From assembly GCF_015624505.1 (NCBI RefSeq), contig NZ_CP061379.1, forward strand, positions 4,030,001 through 4,094,000: DNA of 64,000 nucleotides. The letters run 5' to 3'. This DNA comes from Bradyrhizobium commune (GTDB taxonomy: Bacteria > Pseudomonadota > Alphaproteobacteria > Rhizobiales > Xanthobacteraceae). Made by a program: the position numbers and the translations under genes. Below, one piece after another: positions 41,839 to 51,209 of this stretch; within the stretch, counting starts at the first letter, position 1, and each line of letters starts with the position of its first letter. The notes under the pieces are model-generated. The model had not been told where the DNA came from. It made no database searches and was given only the letters and a program-made list of their open reading frames with translations.

Positions 41839-42921
41839 TATGGTATCACGGGGGTTTGATGGCTGATGCCCGTCAGTGAGTGCGGCCTCGGTTTGCGTCA
41901 AAGTGCGCCGGCCTGCATTCTGCCGATCACTGCGGAGCGCGCGATCAGTTCCTCAACTTGCGGCTCGTTGCTCTTAAGTGCTGTCGAATGGCTTTTGATG
42001 CCGCCACGATAAAATCACCGAATGGATCTTGACGCTGCACCGAGTGGTGGCGGACAGCTCCCGCACTCGTCTCAATGAACGAGGCGGCCAAGGCCCGGGC
42101 GGCCGTGTCCGCTTTACAATTTATTTGCAGACGTTCTACCACCGCCACCAAAAGGCTGGGCTTGCGGCTATGCCGATAATGCATCCTTCTGAATTTCGTA
42201 ACCGCTCAGGATGTAAACGAATCCAAAGCAGCCTCGCGCACAAGTAAAGTGCAGTAGGCGGAGCTCAGAGACTCGAGCTGACGATTGCATGCGGTAAATC
42301 GAGAACGCGAGGGTGTGGGCCGCGACGGCAGAGAAAAAGCGAGACCGCGAAATTGCTCGCCTGTGCCTCTTCAAAATCGGTCGGTACAGCATTTGGTACA
42401 GCACGACATATAGCGACCAGGCTTGAGTGCTGATTGCGCTTAGCTTTTTGAGATGCCCCGGTCTAATCCATCATGGGCGCAATCCTGAAACTTTCGCAGA
42501 AGCAATTCTCGCGAACGCCAGTGACGCAGGGTAATGCGACCCTTCTGTTCGGGTTCGCAACGACGGCTGGTCTCTCCCTGGGGCCGGCCGTCCCTCTTTT
42601 GTCGGCTGCAGATTTTTGACAGGAAGCGATCGCCGGTCGCGACGTTGCATGATCAGCTCGCGCACTGGATCGCAGCAAATCGTAGGTTGGCGGACAAAAT
42701 CGTACGATTGGTAGCGGGAGACCGCTACATTGCTAAACCCACTATTTCGGAGGCCCTGTTTTCTTATCGGCGCGCAGCGTAACTGGCCTAGCGGCACTTT
42801 GATAGGGCCGCCAAATGCCGCCTGTTGTGCGCGATTTAACTACGGCTTCGGGAGCTACCGAGCAGGTCCAAATCCTGGACCTGCAACCATCTCAGATTGC
42901 TATTCGAGGCGGCCGCGTAGC
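41839..42921. other. Gene-poor region next to the tRNA scar, with direct repeats
   Basis: No convincing gene; the best open frame (41945-42184, minus, 79 codons) has no ribosome binding site or recognisable family. At 42383-42403 two exact 9-bp copies of GGTACAGCA are separated by TTT. Such short repeats occur near attachment sites of tyrosine recombinases, but here this is only suggestive. The region looks like decayed DNA at the edge of an integrated element. Confidence 0.35.
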
Positions 42922-42972
42922 GTTGCCCTCCGAAGGCAAAGGTCACACGTTCGAATCGTGTCGGGTGCGCCA
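42922..42972 (+). tRNA. 3' fragment of tRNA-Arg(CCG), probable attachment-site scar
   Basis: Visible parts: anticodon stem TTGCC/GGCAA with loop CTCCGAA (anticodon CCG), a perfect T arm (ACACG, loop TTCGAAT, CGTGT), the 3' acceptor strand CGGGTGC, discriminator G and encoded CCA. The 5' acceptor strand (expected GCACCCG) and the D arm are missing; the sequence before 42922 is unrelated. It cannot give a working tRNA. Such 3' halves are what integrating elements leave at the far end of an insertion in a tRNA gene. Confidence 0.75.
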
Positions 42973-43053
42973 AAATTTACTTTTTCAACGCGATATGCGC
43001 CCGCGGGCCGAACTCCGGCTCTGTCGGGCAAGAGGCAGTCGGGAGGAAGTCTT

Positions 43054-43413
43054 TCAGCTCCGCTGGGCGGTCCAGTACCCTGAGCAACGTGCGCCTCCCG
43101 AATAGCCGCTCCATGTTCCGCGACCGGAATTGCTCGCGAGTCGACCTGAGCCGGACGCATGTTTGTCCGGAACGGTCACCGAGGCGCGGACGACGCCCGA
43201 GCGCGCTACATGGCCCGTGAACTTCACAAGGTTGGGATGCGTGACGATGCCGTTAGTAATGTTGACGGAGAAATTATAGGTCGGATCGCACGCGCCTCTT
43301 TGGGTCACGAAGAGCAGCTCCCAAGATCCGTCGTACGGCGAGCGGGCTTGTGCGACCGATGCGCAGGCAGCCAGGCAACTCGCGGCTATGGCACATGTGA
43401 GAAGTTTTTTCAT
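43054..43413 (-). CDS. Small secreted protein of unknown function
   Basis: 119 residues from MKKLLTCAIAASCLAACASV, with a signal peptide ending at AQARS. The mature part (SPYDGSWELLFVTQRGACDP, SVNITNG, FTGHVARSGVVRASV, then a Gly/Ser-rich end with one Cys) looks like a small beta-rich domain of the kind common in this bacterial group. Function unknown. It lies just downstream of hemA on the same strand, on the far side of the tRNA fragment. Confidence 0.75.
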   Translation of the reverse strand: MKKLLTCAIAASCLAACASVAQARSPYDGSWELLFVTQRGACDPTYNFSVNITNGIVTHPNLVKFTGHVARSGVVRASVTVPDKHASGSGRLASNSGRGTWSGYSGGARCSGYWTAQRS

Positions 43414-43476
43414 TGTGTGCTTCCAAAAGGTTTTGGTCATTCGCTTCGTTGAAAATGTGCCGGCATGCATTGCTGA

Positions 43477-44706
43477 TCACTCTGCCGCGACCGCGTGATG
43501 TTGGAGCGGCAATTTGACTCGGCCCCATACATTGACCAGCGCTTCGGCGAGCCCGTCAATCAGTTCGTCATCGTGATAGGGCGTCGGCGTGATGCGCAGC
43601 CGCTCGGTGCCGCGCGGGACGGTCGGATAGTTGATCGGCTGGACATAGATGCCGTGCTTGGCGAGCAGGAGATCGCTCGCTTGCTTGCATGTCTCGGGAT
43701 TACCCACCATCAAGGGCACAATATGGGTCTCACTGGACATGACCGGCAGGCCTGCTGCATTGAGCACGGACTTGACCCGAGCCGCCCGCTCCTGATGGCG
43801 GTCGCGCTCCCATTGCGAAGACTTGAGGTGCCGGATCGCCGCGGTAGCGGCGGCGCAGACAGCCGGCGGCAGCGCGGTGGTGAAGATAAATCCCGGCGCG
43901 TAAGAGCGCACCGCATCGATGATATCGGCATTCGCCGCGATGTAGCCGCCTAGGCAGCCGAATGCCTTCGCCAGCGTGCCCTCGACGACGTCGATCCGGT
44001 GCAACGCACCTTCCCGCGCGGCGATGCCGGCACCGCGCCGACCATACATGCCGGCCGAATGGACCTCGTCGATGTAGGTCATGGCGCCGTAGCGCTCGGC
44101 GAGGTCGCAGATGCGGTTCACCGGCGCGACGTCGCCGTCCATCGAGTAGAGCGCCTCGAATACGATCAGTTTCGGCCGCTCGGGAGCCTCCGCCGCCAGC
44201 AATTCCTCGAGGTGACCGACGTCGTTATGATGCCAGATCTTCTTTTCCACGCCGGCGCGCCGCACGCCCGAAATCATCGAATTGTGGTTCCAGGCATCGG
44301 AGAAGATCACGCAGTTCGGCAGCAGATTCGCGATAGTCGCGATGCCGGCGTCGTTGGACACGTATCCTGAGGTGAACACCAGCGCGGCCTCCTTGCCGTG
44401 CAGGTCTGCGAGCTCGCGCTCCAACTCGACCAGCGGATGGTTGGTCCCAGAAATGTTACGGGTGCCTCCCGCGCCAGCGCCCATGCGGGTCGCGGTCTCG
44501 ACCATGGCGCCGATCACCTTTGGATGCTGGCCCATGCCAAGATAGTCGTTCGAGCACCAGATCACGACCGGCCGTGGGCCGCTTGGGGAATGCCATATTG
44601 CGTGCGGGAAACGTCCCGCGATGCGCTCGAGATCCGCAAACATACGGTAGCGCTGTTCGGCGTGCAGGCGAGCAAGCGCCGCGGAAAAGTAGTGATCATA
44701 AGTCAT
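43477..44706 (-). CDS. hemA: 5-aminolevulinate synthase
   Basis: 409 residues from the ATG at 44706 ([20 protein letters not shown]). It is a PLP-dependent alpha-oxoamine synthase: [58 protein letters not shown], and the PLP lysine in [13 protein letters not shown]. It condenses glycine and succinyl-CoA to 5-aminolevulinate, the first step of haem synthesis by the C4 route of alphaproteobacteria. A C-terminal extension of about ten residues is ordinary. Confidence 0.95.
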   Translation of the reverse strand: MTYDHYFSAALARLHAEQRYRMFADLERIAGRFPHAIWHSPSGPRPVVIWCSNDYLGMGQHPKVIGAMVETATRMGAGAGGTRNISGTNHPLVELERELADLHGKEAALVFTSGYVSNDAGIATIANLLPNCVIFSDAWNHNSMISGVRRAGVEKKIWHHNDVGHLEELLAAEAPERPKLIVFEALYSMDGDVAPVNRICDLAERYGAMTYIDEVHSAGMYGRRGAGIAAREGALHRIDVVEGTLAKAFGCLGGYIAANADIIDAVRSYAPGFIFTTALPPAVCAAATAAIRHLKSSQWERDRHQERAARVKSVLNAAGLPVMSSETHIVPLMVGNPETCKQASDLLLAKHGIYVQPINYPTVPRGTERLRITPTPYHDDELIDGLAEALVNVWGRVKLPLQHHAVAAE

Positions 44707-45075
44707 CGCAAAAGCTCCACCCGGATTATGCTTAACGATTGGGAGTTCGCCGATCCAAAGAGCCGCCGAGCCCATCCGATTCCGCGCCGTCGCCCGTCGG
44801 GCTCCAAAGGGGGCGGCCAGTCCTCGGGGAATGGACCCGCCGCAGGCGATGCACGGCGGAGGGACCGAGCGCCGGGCGCCGAGCACTTGCAAAGGTGTCT
44901 GCCTCCGCGAGGCAAACTGGTATTCGACAAGCAATCTCGGGGCGAGTGAAGCAGTCCAAATCCCGGAAAATCGTAGCTAATGCGTATCCCAGCGCATTGA
45001 GCGCAGTGGCTATGCGACCTTGCCTGCGAGCAGCCCAGCAGCAGGCGAAGTAGCTGATGTCGACCGACACTCTCA
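44707..45075. other. Intergenic region upstream of hemA
   Basis: No gene that I can support; overlapping open frames on both strands are Arg/Ala-rich and lack ribosome binding sites. The hemA promoter should lie here, but I cannot pick out a clear box. Confidence 0.3.
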
Positions 45076-45309
45076 TCAATGCGACCTGCCGAGTACGAAC
45101 GTGAAGGGCACGATGAAGAGTTCATCGCCCCGATCGTCGCTGACGTGCAAGGCCCAGTCACGCCAGTCCTCGAGGCTGCGCTCGTTGGTGAAGGATTGCA
45201 CGAGGCGGGTCGCATGATCGCGCGCCTCAGCGAGGTCGTTCACCACGGCGCCCCGGTAATCGAGGAACACCTTCTTCGTGTTGGAGCAGTGGAAAAATAC
45301 CTGGGTCAT
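45076..45309 (-). CDS. DUF6894-family small protein
   Basis: 77 residues from MTQVFFHCSNTKKVFLDYRG, preceded by GGAGG. The pattern of a short beta strand, acidic loop, helix (DLAEARDHATRLVQSF) and a final strand (DDRGDELFIVPFTFV) fits the DUF6894 family, which is abundant and usually multicopy in Bradyrhizobium and relatives. Function unknown. It stands alone. Confidence 0.8.
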   Translation of the reverse strand: MTQVFFHCSNTKKVFLDYRGAVVNDLAEARDHATRLVQSFTNERSLEDWRDWALHVSDDRGDELFIVPFTFVLGRSH

Positions 45310-45489
45310 TTTCAACCTCCTTCAAACGGAACAAGACGCAGCGCGTGATGCTGGCGTGGCAGACGTTCGCGAGGGGACAGTGCGACAGCTGGAAGCGGTG
45401 ATGCAGTGAGGATTTGGCACCACAACCAGGTTGCCATGAGAGGTAAGAGGATCATCTGCGCGCCTTGTGGATCGTCACTGTCGTCAGGC

Positions 45490-45798
45490 TCAACCGCCGC
45501 ACTTTGACGCCAACAGATCGTTGAAGGCGTTGATCTCGGAATCGAGCGTAACCTGAGCCCTTTCGCCGTCGATGCATTTTGCCGCGGCGTGCCGCAATGT
45601 CACCGATTCGTAGAACGACGCGGCATAGGCGCGACACATCTTCTCCTTATCGGCTGCTTTGTCAGGTTGGCTGCGCAGCGTCTCCCAACGCGAGCGAGAG
45701 GCATCGAGGTTTTTGATCGACGTACACTCGGCGGCGAGCGCAGGAATCGTGGACGCGTTGATCGCAGCAGAAGCGATGAAAACGAGTATTCTCCTCAT
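45490..45798 (-). CDS. Small secreted four-Cys protein, second copy
   Basis: 102 residues. The signal peptide ends at PALAAEC. It has the same layout as the protein at 40324: an N-terminal Cys, CRAYAASFYESVTLRHAAAK then C (19 residues between the cysteines), and a DSEINAFNDLLASKC end. The two copies lie on either side of the tRNA fragment and hemA. Probably periplasmic. Function unknown. Confidence 0.65.
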   Translation of the reverse strand: MRRILVFIASAAINASTIPALAAECTSIKNLDASRSRWETLRSQPDKAADKEKMCRAYAASFYESVTLRHAAAKCIDGERAQVTLDSEINAFNDLLASKCGG

Positions 45799-46032
45799 GA
45801 TCGAACTCCACAGAGCGAGTTGTTTCGAGGAGAGTTACAGTTTGCGGGTTCTATCTTCTATTGCACGCGAGTTGTTCTGAATGCAGCTGTCGTTGCGGCA
45901 ACATAAACCTTGTTAGAAGCGACGAGCGACGGTCTCGTATGCTGCATTGGGGCCACACCTCTTACCGCGCGGCGGGTACAAACTCAGTCGACAGGGAAGC
46001 TGTGGCCTGCACTTTCAGCGAATAACCGCTTC

Positions 46033-47220
46033 TCACGAAGGGCTGGGAATGCAGCCTGGCCGGGCCGAAGTTTTGCCGATCAGTCCGAAGAAGCTCGTCT
46101 CGAGTTCGGATCGAACGTTTTGCAAAAGCGTTCCGCTCTCGCCGCCCCTGCCGTTCCGGATCGTGACGGTTGCTGTCAAACCCGACACCAGAGGCACGCC
46201 GGCTGGTACATCGTCGATCGCAATCCGGACCGGCACTCGCTGCGCTAAACGTACCCAGGTGTAAACCGGATCGACGTTAGGCAACCCTTGCGTGGAAGCC
46301 GCTGCGTTGGACACGCTGATACCGCGCGTCACTGTTGCGATATGCCCCGTGATAGGCGCCGAGTAGCCCATCAGTTTTGCCTCGACGCGGTCACCCACGC
46401 ACAGCCTCGCCAGTTTCGTTTCCTCGAAGTAGCCATCGACCCAATAGCTATCTGTGTCGATGATCGACACGTTGGTGGCACCTTGATGCGCGTAGTCTCC
46501 CTCTCGCAGCAAGACGTTGGTAACGATCCCATTCACCGTGCTACGCACCTCGGTGCGCTGCAGGTTGACCTCAGCCTGTGCCACTTGCTCGCGAGCCGCG
46601 TCTACGGCGGCTTTCGCCTGCAGCGCATTTCCCTCATAGACTTGCTTCTGTTCGACGGACGTAGATAACTCGGACAAGCGGTTGCGTCGATCGGACTGCA
46701 ATTCCTTCACATTCAGATCGGCAATCTTTTGTTGCAGAGCCGCCTTATGCGCACGCAGCGCGACGTCGAAATCGAAGGGATCGATCACGTACAAAATGTC
46801 GCCCTTGTGGACGAACTGATTGTCGACAATGCGCAGCTCCTTGATTTGACCAGAAATCTGTGGCGCCACACTAGCGACCTGAACTCGCACGCGCCCGTTT
46901 CGTGTCCAGGGCCCGGCGTTGTACCGGTCCCAGGTCACGAGAGAGACCAGCACCGCAACGGCTGCAATCCCGGCTGTCGCTACCTTGCGCAGCAGAAACC
47001 GCGCCGTTCGCAACGCCCCGCCTCGCCTCCGCGCGATGGACTTTCCGGAGGCCGAGACGGACAGTTTGGTGCCCGGATGAGCTTCCGATAACCTTCGCCC
47101 AATGTCGTCGAGCTCACTGGCTTGGCGAGCCGAAGCGTCACCGATGCTCGGCGACGGGCGCGTGACTGACGCCTGCATTTTGTCTTGCTGAATAGCCTCA
47201 TCATGAACGGCCGCATCCAT
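46033..47220 (-). CDS. HlyD/EmrA-type membrane fusion protein of FUSC efflux operon
   Basis: 395 residues from the ATG at 47220 (GGAGGTGGTT upstream). A cytoplasmic N terminus of about 75 residues precedes a membrane helix (VATAGIAAVAVLVSLVTW). Then come a lipoyl half (SVAPQISGQIKELRIVDNQF, GDILYVIDPFDF), a coiled-coil hairpin, and a second lipoyl half with VRSTVNGIVTNVLLREGDYA. It resembles AaeA/EmrA adaptors that work with FUSC-type pumps. It is the last gene of the operon starting at 49753. Confidence 0.92.
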   Translation of the reverse strand: MDAAVHDEAIQQDKMQASVTRPSPSIGDASARQASELDDIGRRLSEAHPGTKLSVSASGKSIARRRGGALRTARFLLRKVATAGIAAVAVLVSLVTWDRYNAGPWTRNGRVRVQVASVAPQISGQIKELRIVDNQFVHKGDILYVIDPFDFDVALRAHKAALQQKIADLNVKELQSDRRNRLSELSTSVEQKQVYEGNALQAKAAVDAAREQVAQAEVNLQRTEVRSTVNGIVTNVLLREGDYAHQGATNVSIIDTDSYWVDGYFEETKLARLCVGDRVEAKLMGYSAPITGHIATVTRGISVSNAAASTQGLPNVDPVYTWVRLAQRVPVRIAIDDVPAGVPLVSGLTATVTIRNGRGGESGTLLQNVRSELETSFFGLIGKTSARPGCIPSPS

Positions 47221-47231
47221 AACCACCTCCT

Positions 47232-47435
47232 CTAGAATAACAGCATCAATAAGCCCAGAACAGTCACGTACAGACTGAGCTCGGCAACTGGGGCGTGACT
47301 GAACATGTTCGCGAAGCCGATGACATGCAGAAGCGGTCGGAGGATAATGATGACGACGAGAACCATCATCAAATAGGTTACAAACGGCGCCAACAGGACA
47401 CCCCCGACGACCAGCTCTGGGAAGATGTGTGCCAT
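47232..47435 (-). CDS. DUF1656 small membrane protein (AaeX-like)
   Basis: 67 residues with two membrane helices (VVGGVLLAPFVTYLMMVLVV and AELSLYVTVLGLLMLLF), matching the DUF1656/AaeX family that accompanies aromatic-acid efflux pumps. The ATG overlaps the stop of the FUSC gene, and the adaptor follows 11 bases later. Confidence 0.88.
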   Translation of the reverse strand: MAHIFPELVVGGVLLAPFVTYLMMVLVVIIILRPLLHVIGFANMFSHAPVAELSLYVTVLGLLMLLF

Positions 47436-49285
47436 CAATGTGCCTCCCCGGGGGACCCGACGCCGCTGCCCCGGGCAACGACGTTGCTTGTCATGGTCAG
47501 GCACGCAGCAGCATCGCCTTCAATCGAGTCTTGCTGCGGAGTCCGCTCACTCAACCTGTGTGCAATGGCGCGCAGCGTGAACGTATCTCGCTTGGCGATC
47601 GCCTCGCGTGCCTCGTCTGCTAATGCTTCAAGAGACCCATCAGTGAATTGCATCAGCTTCGCATCGCAAATCCGAAGTATTGCCGACTGATCGAAGCATG
47701 AGAGCATATCAGCGAGAGCACGACTGTCCTGGGCCCCGCCGGCAGCAAGAAATTTCCCGATACGCGATGCGTCCCGGAACATCGCCTCCTCGGGAGCTTC
47801 CCGATTCGTCTGGTCCAGTTCCTGCAGCCCGCCACGAGCCTCTGCGAGCAGCCGCATCCTGCGCTTCTCGTCGGAGACTGGCGGAATCAGCGTCTGTGCC
47901 GCAAAGAGGAGCGCCGCTGCCGCGATGATGAATAGGCAGGTGAAGAGAAAGGCCTGTGGATTGTAGGTCTGCGGATTACTCGGCGCCAGCATGAGCAGGG
48001 GAAAACTCAGATTGACGCGGCCCAGTGACGACCACAGAAGATTTTTGGAGGTCGCGAGGAGTGCTGAGCCGACCACAAAAGGACCAAGGCCGATGGCCAG
48101 CAGAGGAAAGGCGTCGGCGCCATTGAGGACGACGAACTCGAGTATGCCGGTCAGGACAGCTGCGATCGGCGCAGCAACAAGGGCGATAGCGGTGAAGGCA
48201 CGCGGATTCGGAGTTGTGGCTCCCAATGCGGCAATGAGCGCCACGAAAGACAGCGAAATGCTCGCGGCGGGCCACCCCGCCCAAATGTAGAACATCGAGG
48301 CGATTGCAAACCATGCGGCGGCACGGACACCACTTTCGGCAGCCGTTTTCCACGATCGGTGCAAGGGCGCCCGCCAACCCCGCAGTGGCCACCTCGCCGA
48401 CCTCAGGTCCGACAGATCCTGACGAACCTCCTCATCCCGGCGCAGCAACTCTCTGGCTGCCCATGCCGAAGCCCCGCTCGCAGGATCACTTTTGGTCCGC
48501 CCAGCCTGCAACTCGCTGACCAGCGCGACCGCAGCGCTGCGAGCGGCAGTGCTCCTGACTGAGCCGCTGCTCGACTCCAAGGCCACGCTTGCGATATCTG
48601 GCCGCAGCGCCACGATTTCCTGCAGTAGCGTCAGGAATGTGGTCAGATTGTCCGGTTCGCCGCGGCAGGCTGCGCTTGCATAGTCGCGAACGCGGCGATG
48701 GATCGCCGTCAGCTGCGTGAGCAGGCGCGGTTGACGGTCAGGAGCGAACATCAAACTGTTGACCACTAACATCGATAGAATGCCGACGGTGATCGCGGCT
48801 CCGCGCGCCATACCGAATTCAAACACGCGCTGTGGGTTGTCGATCTGCTGTGTCGCAATCAATGCGACGGTGTAGCCGGACAGCACCGCTGCATAGGCCC
48901 GGTAGCCGTCCAGGAGCTTCGCCGCAAAGACGCAAATACCGAGCCACACCGCGAACGCCGCCAACACGAGATCTCTCGCCTGGGAGAAGAACCCGGTGAT
49001 TGCGATTGATGCTACCACGCCCACAACAGTGGCGAGCAGTCGAAACCCCGCCTTGTCTAGCGCCTGACCGCGGGTCGATTCGGCAAGAACTCCAATCGTG
49101 AGCGCTGCCGTCGTCGGAGATTCCAGCTGCAACCAAAAGCTTATGAACAGCGCAAGGACTGTAGCCAGCCAGATGCGAATGGCGAAGCTCCAGGAAGCGA
49201 TGGGAATCTTCGCTACGGTGAACGGCTGCTCTGCTGTTGTCGCGAACACGTCGGATCCCTCACCAAATTGTAGATGCCTTGCCAC
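47435..49285 (-). CDS. FUSC-family efflux transporter (AaeB-like)
   Basis: 616 residues. Two sets of about five membrane helices (FAIRIWLATVLALFISFWLQ near the start, AAAWFAIASMFYIWAGWPAA in the middle) are each followed by a soluble helical part, the FUSC/AaeB plan. It probably exports aromatic acids or similar compounds. The GTG at 49285 is six bases after the regulator stop; a GTG at 49249 has a better ribosome binding site and may be the true start. Confidence 0.92.
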   Translation of the reverse strand: MARHLQFGEGSDVFATTAEQPFTVAKIPIASWSFAIRIWLATVLALFISFWLQLESPTTAALTIGVLAESTRGQALDKAGFRLLATVVGVVASIAITGFFSQARDLVLAAFAVWLGICVFAAKLLDGYRAYAAVLSGYTVALIATQQIDNPQRVFEFGMARGAAITVGILSMLVVNSLMFAPDRQPRLLTQLTAIHRRVRDYASAACRGEPDNLTTFLTLLQEIVALRPDIASVALESSSGSVRSTAARSAAVALVSELQAGRTKSDPASGASAWAARELLRRDEEVRQDLSDLRSARWPLRGWRAPLHRSWKTAAESGVRAAAWFAIASMFYIWAGWPAASISLSFVALIAALGATTPNPRAFTAIALVAAPIAAVLTGILEFVVLNGADAFPLLAIGLGPFVVGSALLATSKNLLWSSLGRVNLSFPLLMLAPSNPQTYNPQAFLFTCLFIIAAAALLFAAQTLIPPVSDEKRRMRLLAEARGGLQELDQTNREAPEEAMFRDASRIGKFLAAGGAQDSRALADMLSCFDQSAILRICDAKLMQFTDGSLEALADEAREAIAKRDTFTLRAIAHRLSERTPQQDSIEGDAAACLTMTSNVVARGSGVGSPGEAH

Positions 49286-49291
49286 TCGTGT

Positions 49292-49753
49292 TCAGTTTCC
49301 GTGTCGAGAGACATCGACTGAGGCGACGAAGCAGTAGCCCCGTCCGGGGATATTGACGATGAATCGATTCCCGTCGCGTCCGTCACGCAGCGCGCGACGC
49401 AATGCAGACATATGGACCGTGAGGTTGGCGGCCCCTACATGGACATTGGGCCAAACCCGAGCCATCAGGTCCTGCTTGCTGACGAGCTCACCGCGCCGCT
49501 CAAGCAAAACGGTCAGGATTTCCAGCGCCCGGCTTCCGATCCCTACGGGCTTATCGCCTTCCAGCAGAAGAAACTGCGTCGCAAGCAAGCGAAACGGTCC
49601 GAACGAAACGTCGGCTGGAGCGACGCCGGCCGATGCCGTTTGCTTCTCGAAGATAGGTCTGACCACATGTCGACTCTCAACGGCGTGTCCGACATCGAGG
49701 CTCGGTTCGGGGTGAAATTGCTCCAGGCGTCCGAAAGCTAAAGTCGATCGCAT
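49292..49753 (-). CDS. Winged-helix (OmpR/CadC-type) regulator of the FUSC operon
   Basis: 153 residues from MRSTLAFGRLEQF. The C-terminal 100 residues form a Trans_reg_C winged helix: VSFGPFRLLATQFLLLEGDK, SRALEILTVLLERRGELVSK, ANLTVHMSALRRALRDG and NIPGRGYCFVASV. There is no receiver, membrane segment or ATPase domain, so it is a free DNA-binding protein. It is the first gene of the operon with the FUSC transporter, DUF1656 protein and adaptor, so it likely controls them. Confidence 0.9.
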   Translation of the reverse strand: MRSTLAFGRLEQFHPEPSLDVGHAVESRHVVRPIFEKQTASAGVAPADVSFGPFRLLATQFLLLEGDKPVGIGSRALEILTVLLERRGELVSKQDLMARVWPNVHVGAANLTVHMSALRRALRDGRDGNRFIVNIPGRGYCFVASVDVSRHGN

Positions 49754-50336
49754 TGTGACCTCGCGTGCTTTGGCAGGGATTATTCCCCGTAAACATTCCA
49801 GTGACACGCAGTCTGAGGATTTGGAGTGCCGCCAGCTATTCCACGCTGGGGGCGCGCAATGACAGATTTGTTTGCGCTCCCTAAACCTAGATTTACAAGC
49901 GCCATTCCGGCGTACGATAGAAGCAGCCGCCTCTCCGCGGTAACTTCAGCCCATGCGGATCGCTAAGTGCACAGTGACCTGCTCTTCGTTTGCTCCGGCA
50001 CGCAGTGCCGAGAAACGCAGCGGAACCGGACCCGCGAGCCGGCAGCTGCAAGACAAGGCCGGCGGCGTAACGCCCGCCGGCCTTTCTCTTGGTCAGCTTG
50101 GAATTGCGCAACTGGATACTCGGAGTCGGCGACTAGTTGCGGCTCTGAAATCGCCAGGGCTTTTGATAAGGCCAGCTATCACACACGAGCGGCGTGCAAT
50201 GACCGCTCCAGCCGCGTCATCGTAACCCAGATTTGGACGTGACGGATTCCCCGGGGGCCAATGCTCGGCGAGTGCAACGACGGAGCAGCCTGACCGATCT
50301 GACAGCGCGAATAGAACGTCACGCAAGGTGGGCAGC
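49754..50336. other. Intergenic region with box 7 and a plus-strand terminator
   Basis: No protein gene that I can support. TAAACCTAGATTTACA at 49882-49897 matches the module-2 box at 51899 at 12 of 16 positions and lies about 130 bp upstream of the winged-helix gene. A plus-strand terminator at 50057-50085 has no coding gene ahead of it, so an unannotated small RNA may end there. Confidence 0.4.
50057..50090 (+). terminator. Rho-independent terminator without an assigned gene
   Basis: A 9-bp perfect G+C stem (GGCCGGCGG and complement), an 8-nt loop, then TTTCTCTT. It faces the plus strand. The nearest plus-strand coding gene ends far upstream, so the transcript may be noncoding. Confidence 0.6.
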
Positions 50337-50972
50337 CTAGGAACGTCGCGGCGGGTCGAGCACCAGCTTGAGCTTGTCGGCTATTCGGCCCAGCTCGGGA
50401 AGCGAACCGGCCTGCATCTTTTGCATCGCCCTGCTACGATGCACCTTCACTGTAGCCTCGGCGATCCCGATATCGTGGGCAATCTGTTTGCTCAGGCGGC
50501 CGCGAGCGACCTGAATCACAATCTCGCGCTCCCTGGGGCTCAACGACCCGAAGCGCTCCCTGAGAGCGGCTAGATCCTTGTCATTTTCGCGCCTTGCACG
50601 ATCGCGAGACAGCCCGAGTTGGATGGCGTCGAGGAGATCCTGATCGCGGAACGGCTTGGTCAGGAACTCGATCGCGCCCCTTTTCATGGCCTGAACGGAC
50701 ATCGGTATGTCACCGTGTCCCGTGATAAAGATGATAGGGATCTCGCTGTTGGCCGCAGCGAGCTCATGCTGAAGGTCGAGGCCGCTTTGGCCCGGCATTC
50801 TAATATCGAGCACCAGGCAGGTGGGGCAGTCCGGTGGATCGGACTTGAGAAACTCGGAAATGGACGCAAATAGCTGAACATTGATGCCGAGCGATCGCAG
50901 CAGACGTCCGACAGATGCGCGGACGTCCGGATCGTCGTCGATGACCAGCACGGTCGGGGTTGCGTCAGACAT
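50337..50972 (-). CDS. FixJ/LuxR-family two-component response regulator, second copy
   Basis: 211 residues, collinear with the regulator at 1944. The receiver has DDD at 12-14, a phospho-acceptor in LVLDIRMPG, FITGHGDIPMSVQAMKRGAI and FLTKPF. The LuxR helix-turn-helix reads LSPREREIVIQ, then SKQIAHDIGIAEATVKVHR. It should be the output of the second giant kinase at 52378. A TAAGCC-type box variant lies about 124 bp upstream. The recognition helix is close to that of the first copy but not identical, as are the boxes. Confidence 0.92.
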   Translation of the reverse strand: MSDATPTVLVIDDDPDVRASVGRLLRSLGINVQLFASISEFLKSDPPDCPTCLVLDIRMPGQSGLDLQHELAAANSEIPIIFITGHGDIPMSVQAMKRGAIEFLTKPFRDQDLLDAIQLGLSRDRARRENDKDLAALRERFGSLSPREREIVIQVARGRLSKQIAHDIGIAEATVKVHRSRAMQKMQAGSLPELGRIADKLKLVLDPPRRS

Positions 50973-51095
50973 CGCTGCTACTCGGAAGAAATCGCCAAAT
51001 TAGCTTGTGTCTCGGCTTGCAGCTCGGCAAGACCATACATTTCTAGGCCGAATTCCGGAACCTGAACAGCCCATTTTCCGGAGGTTGGGGGCGGG

Positions 51096-51111
51096 TACAC
51101 CAAAGTTTACG
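51096..51111. promoter_or_regulatory. Module-2 box 8 (upstream of FixJ-like gene)
   Basis: TACACCAAAGTTTACG, 124 bp from the start of the FixJ-like gene at 50972. It matches the box at 51899 at 13 of 16 positions. Confidence 0.45.
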
Positions 51112-51209
51112 CACGCTGGCACCGCCCGCCCCTCAGTGGGGCTGGTCGACTTTCGGTTGAAGTTCCATCCGCGGACTCGCTCGATCGCCGCCGAATACTA
51201 CTGGTCAGC

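Noticed and set aside
42815..43105. Plus-strand frame of 96 codons spanning the tRNA fragment
   Set aside because: It would translate through the tRNA sequence; the RNA structure explains the conservation better.
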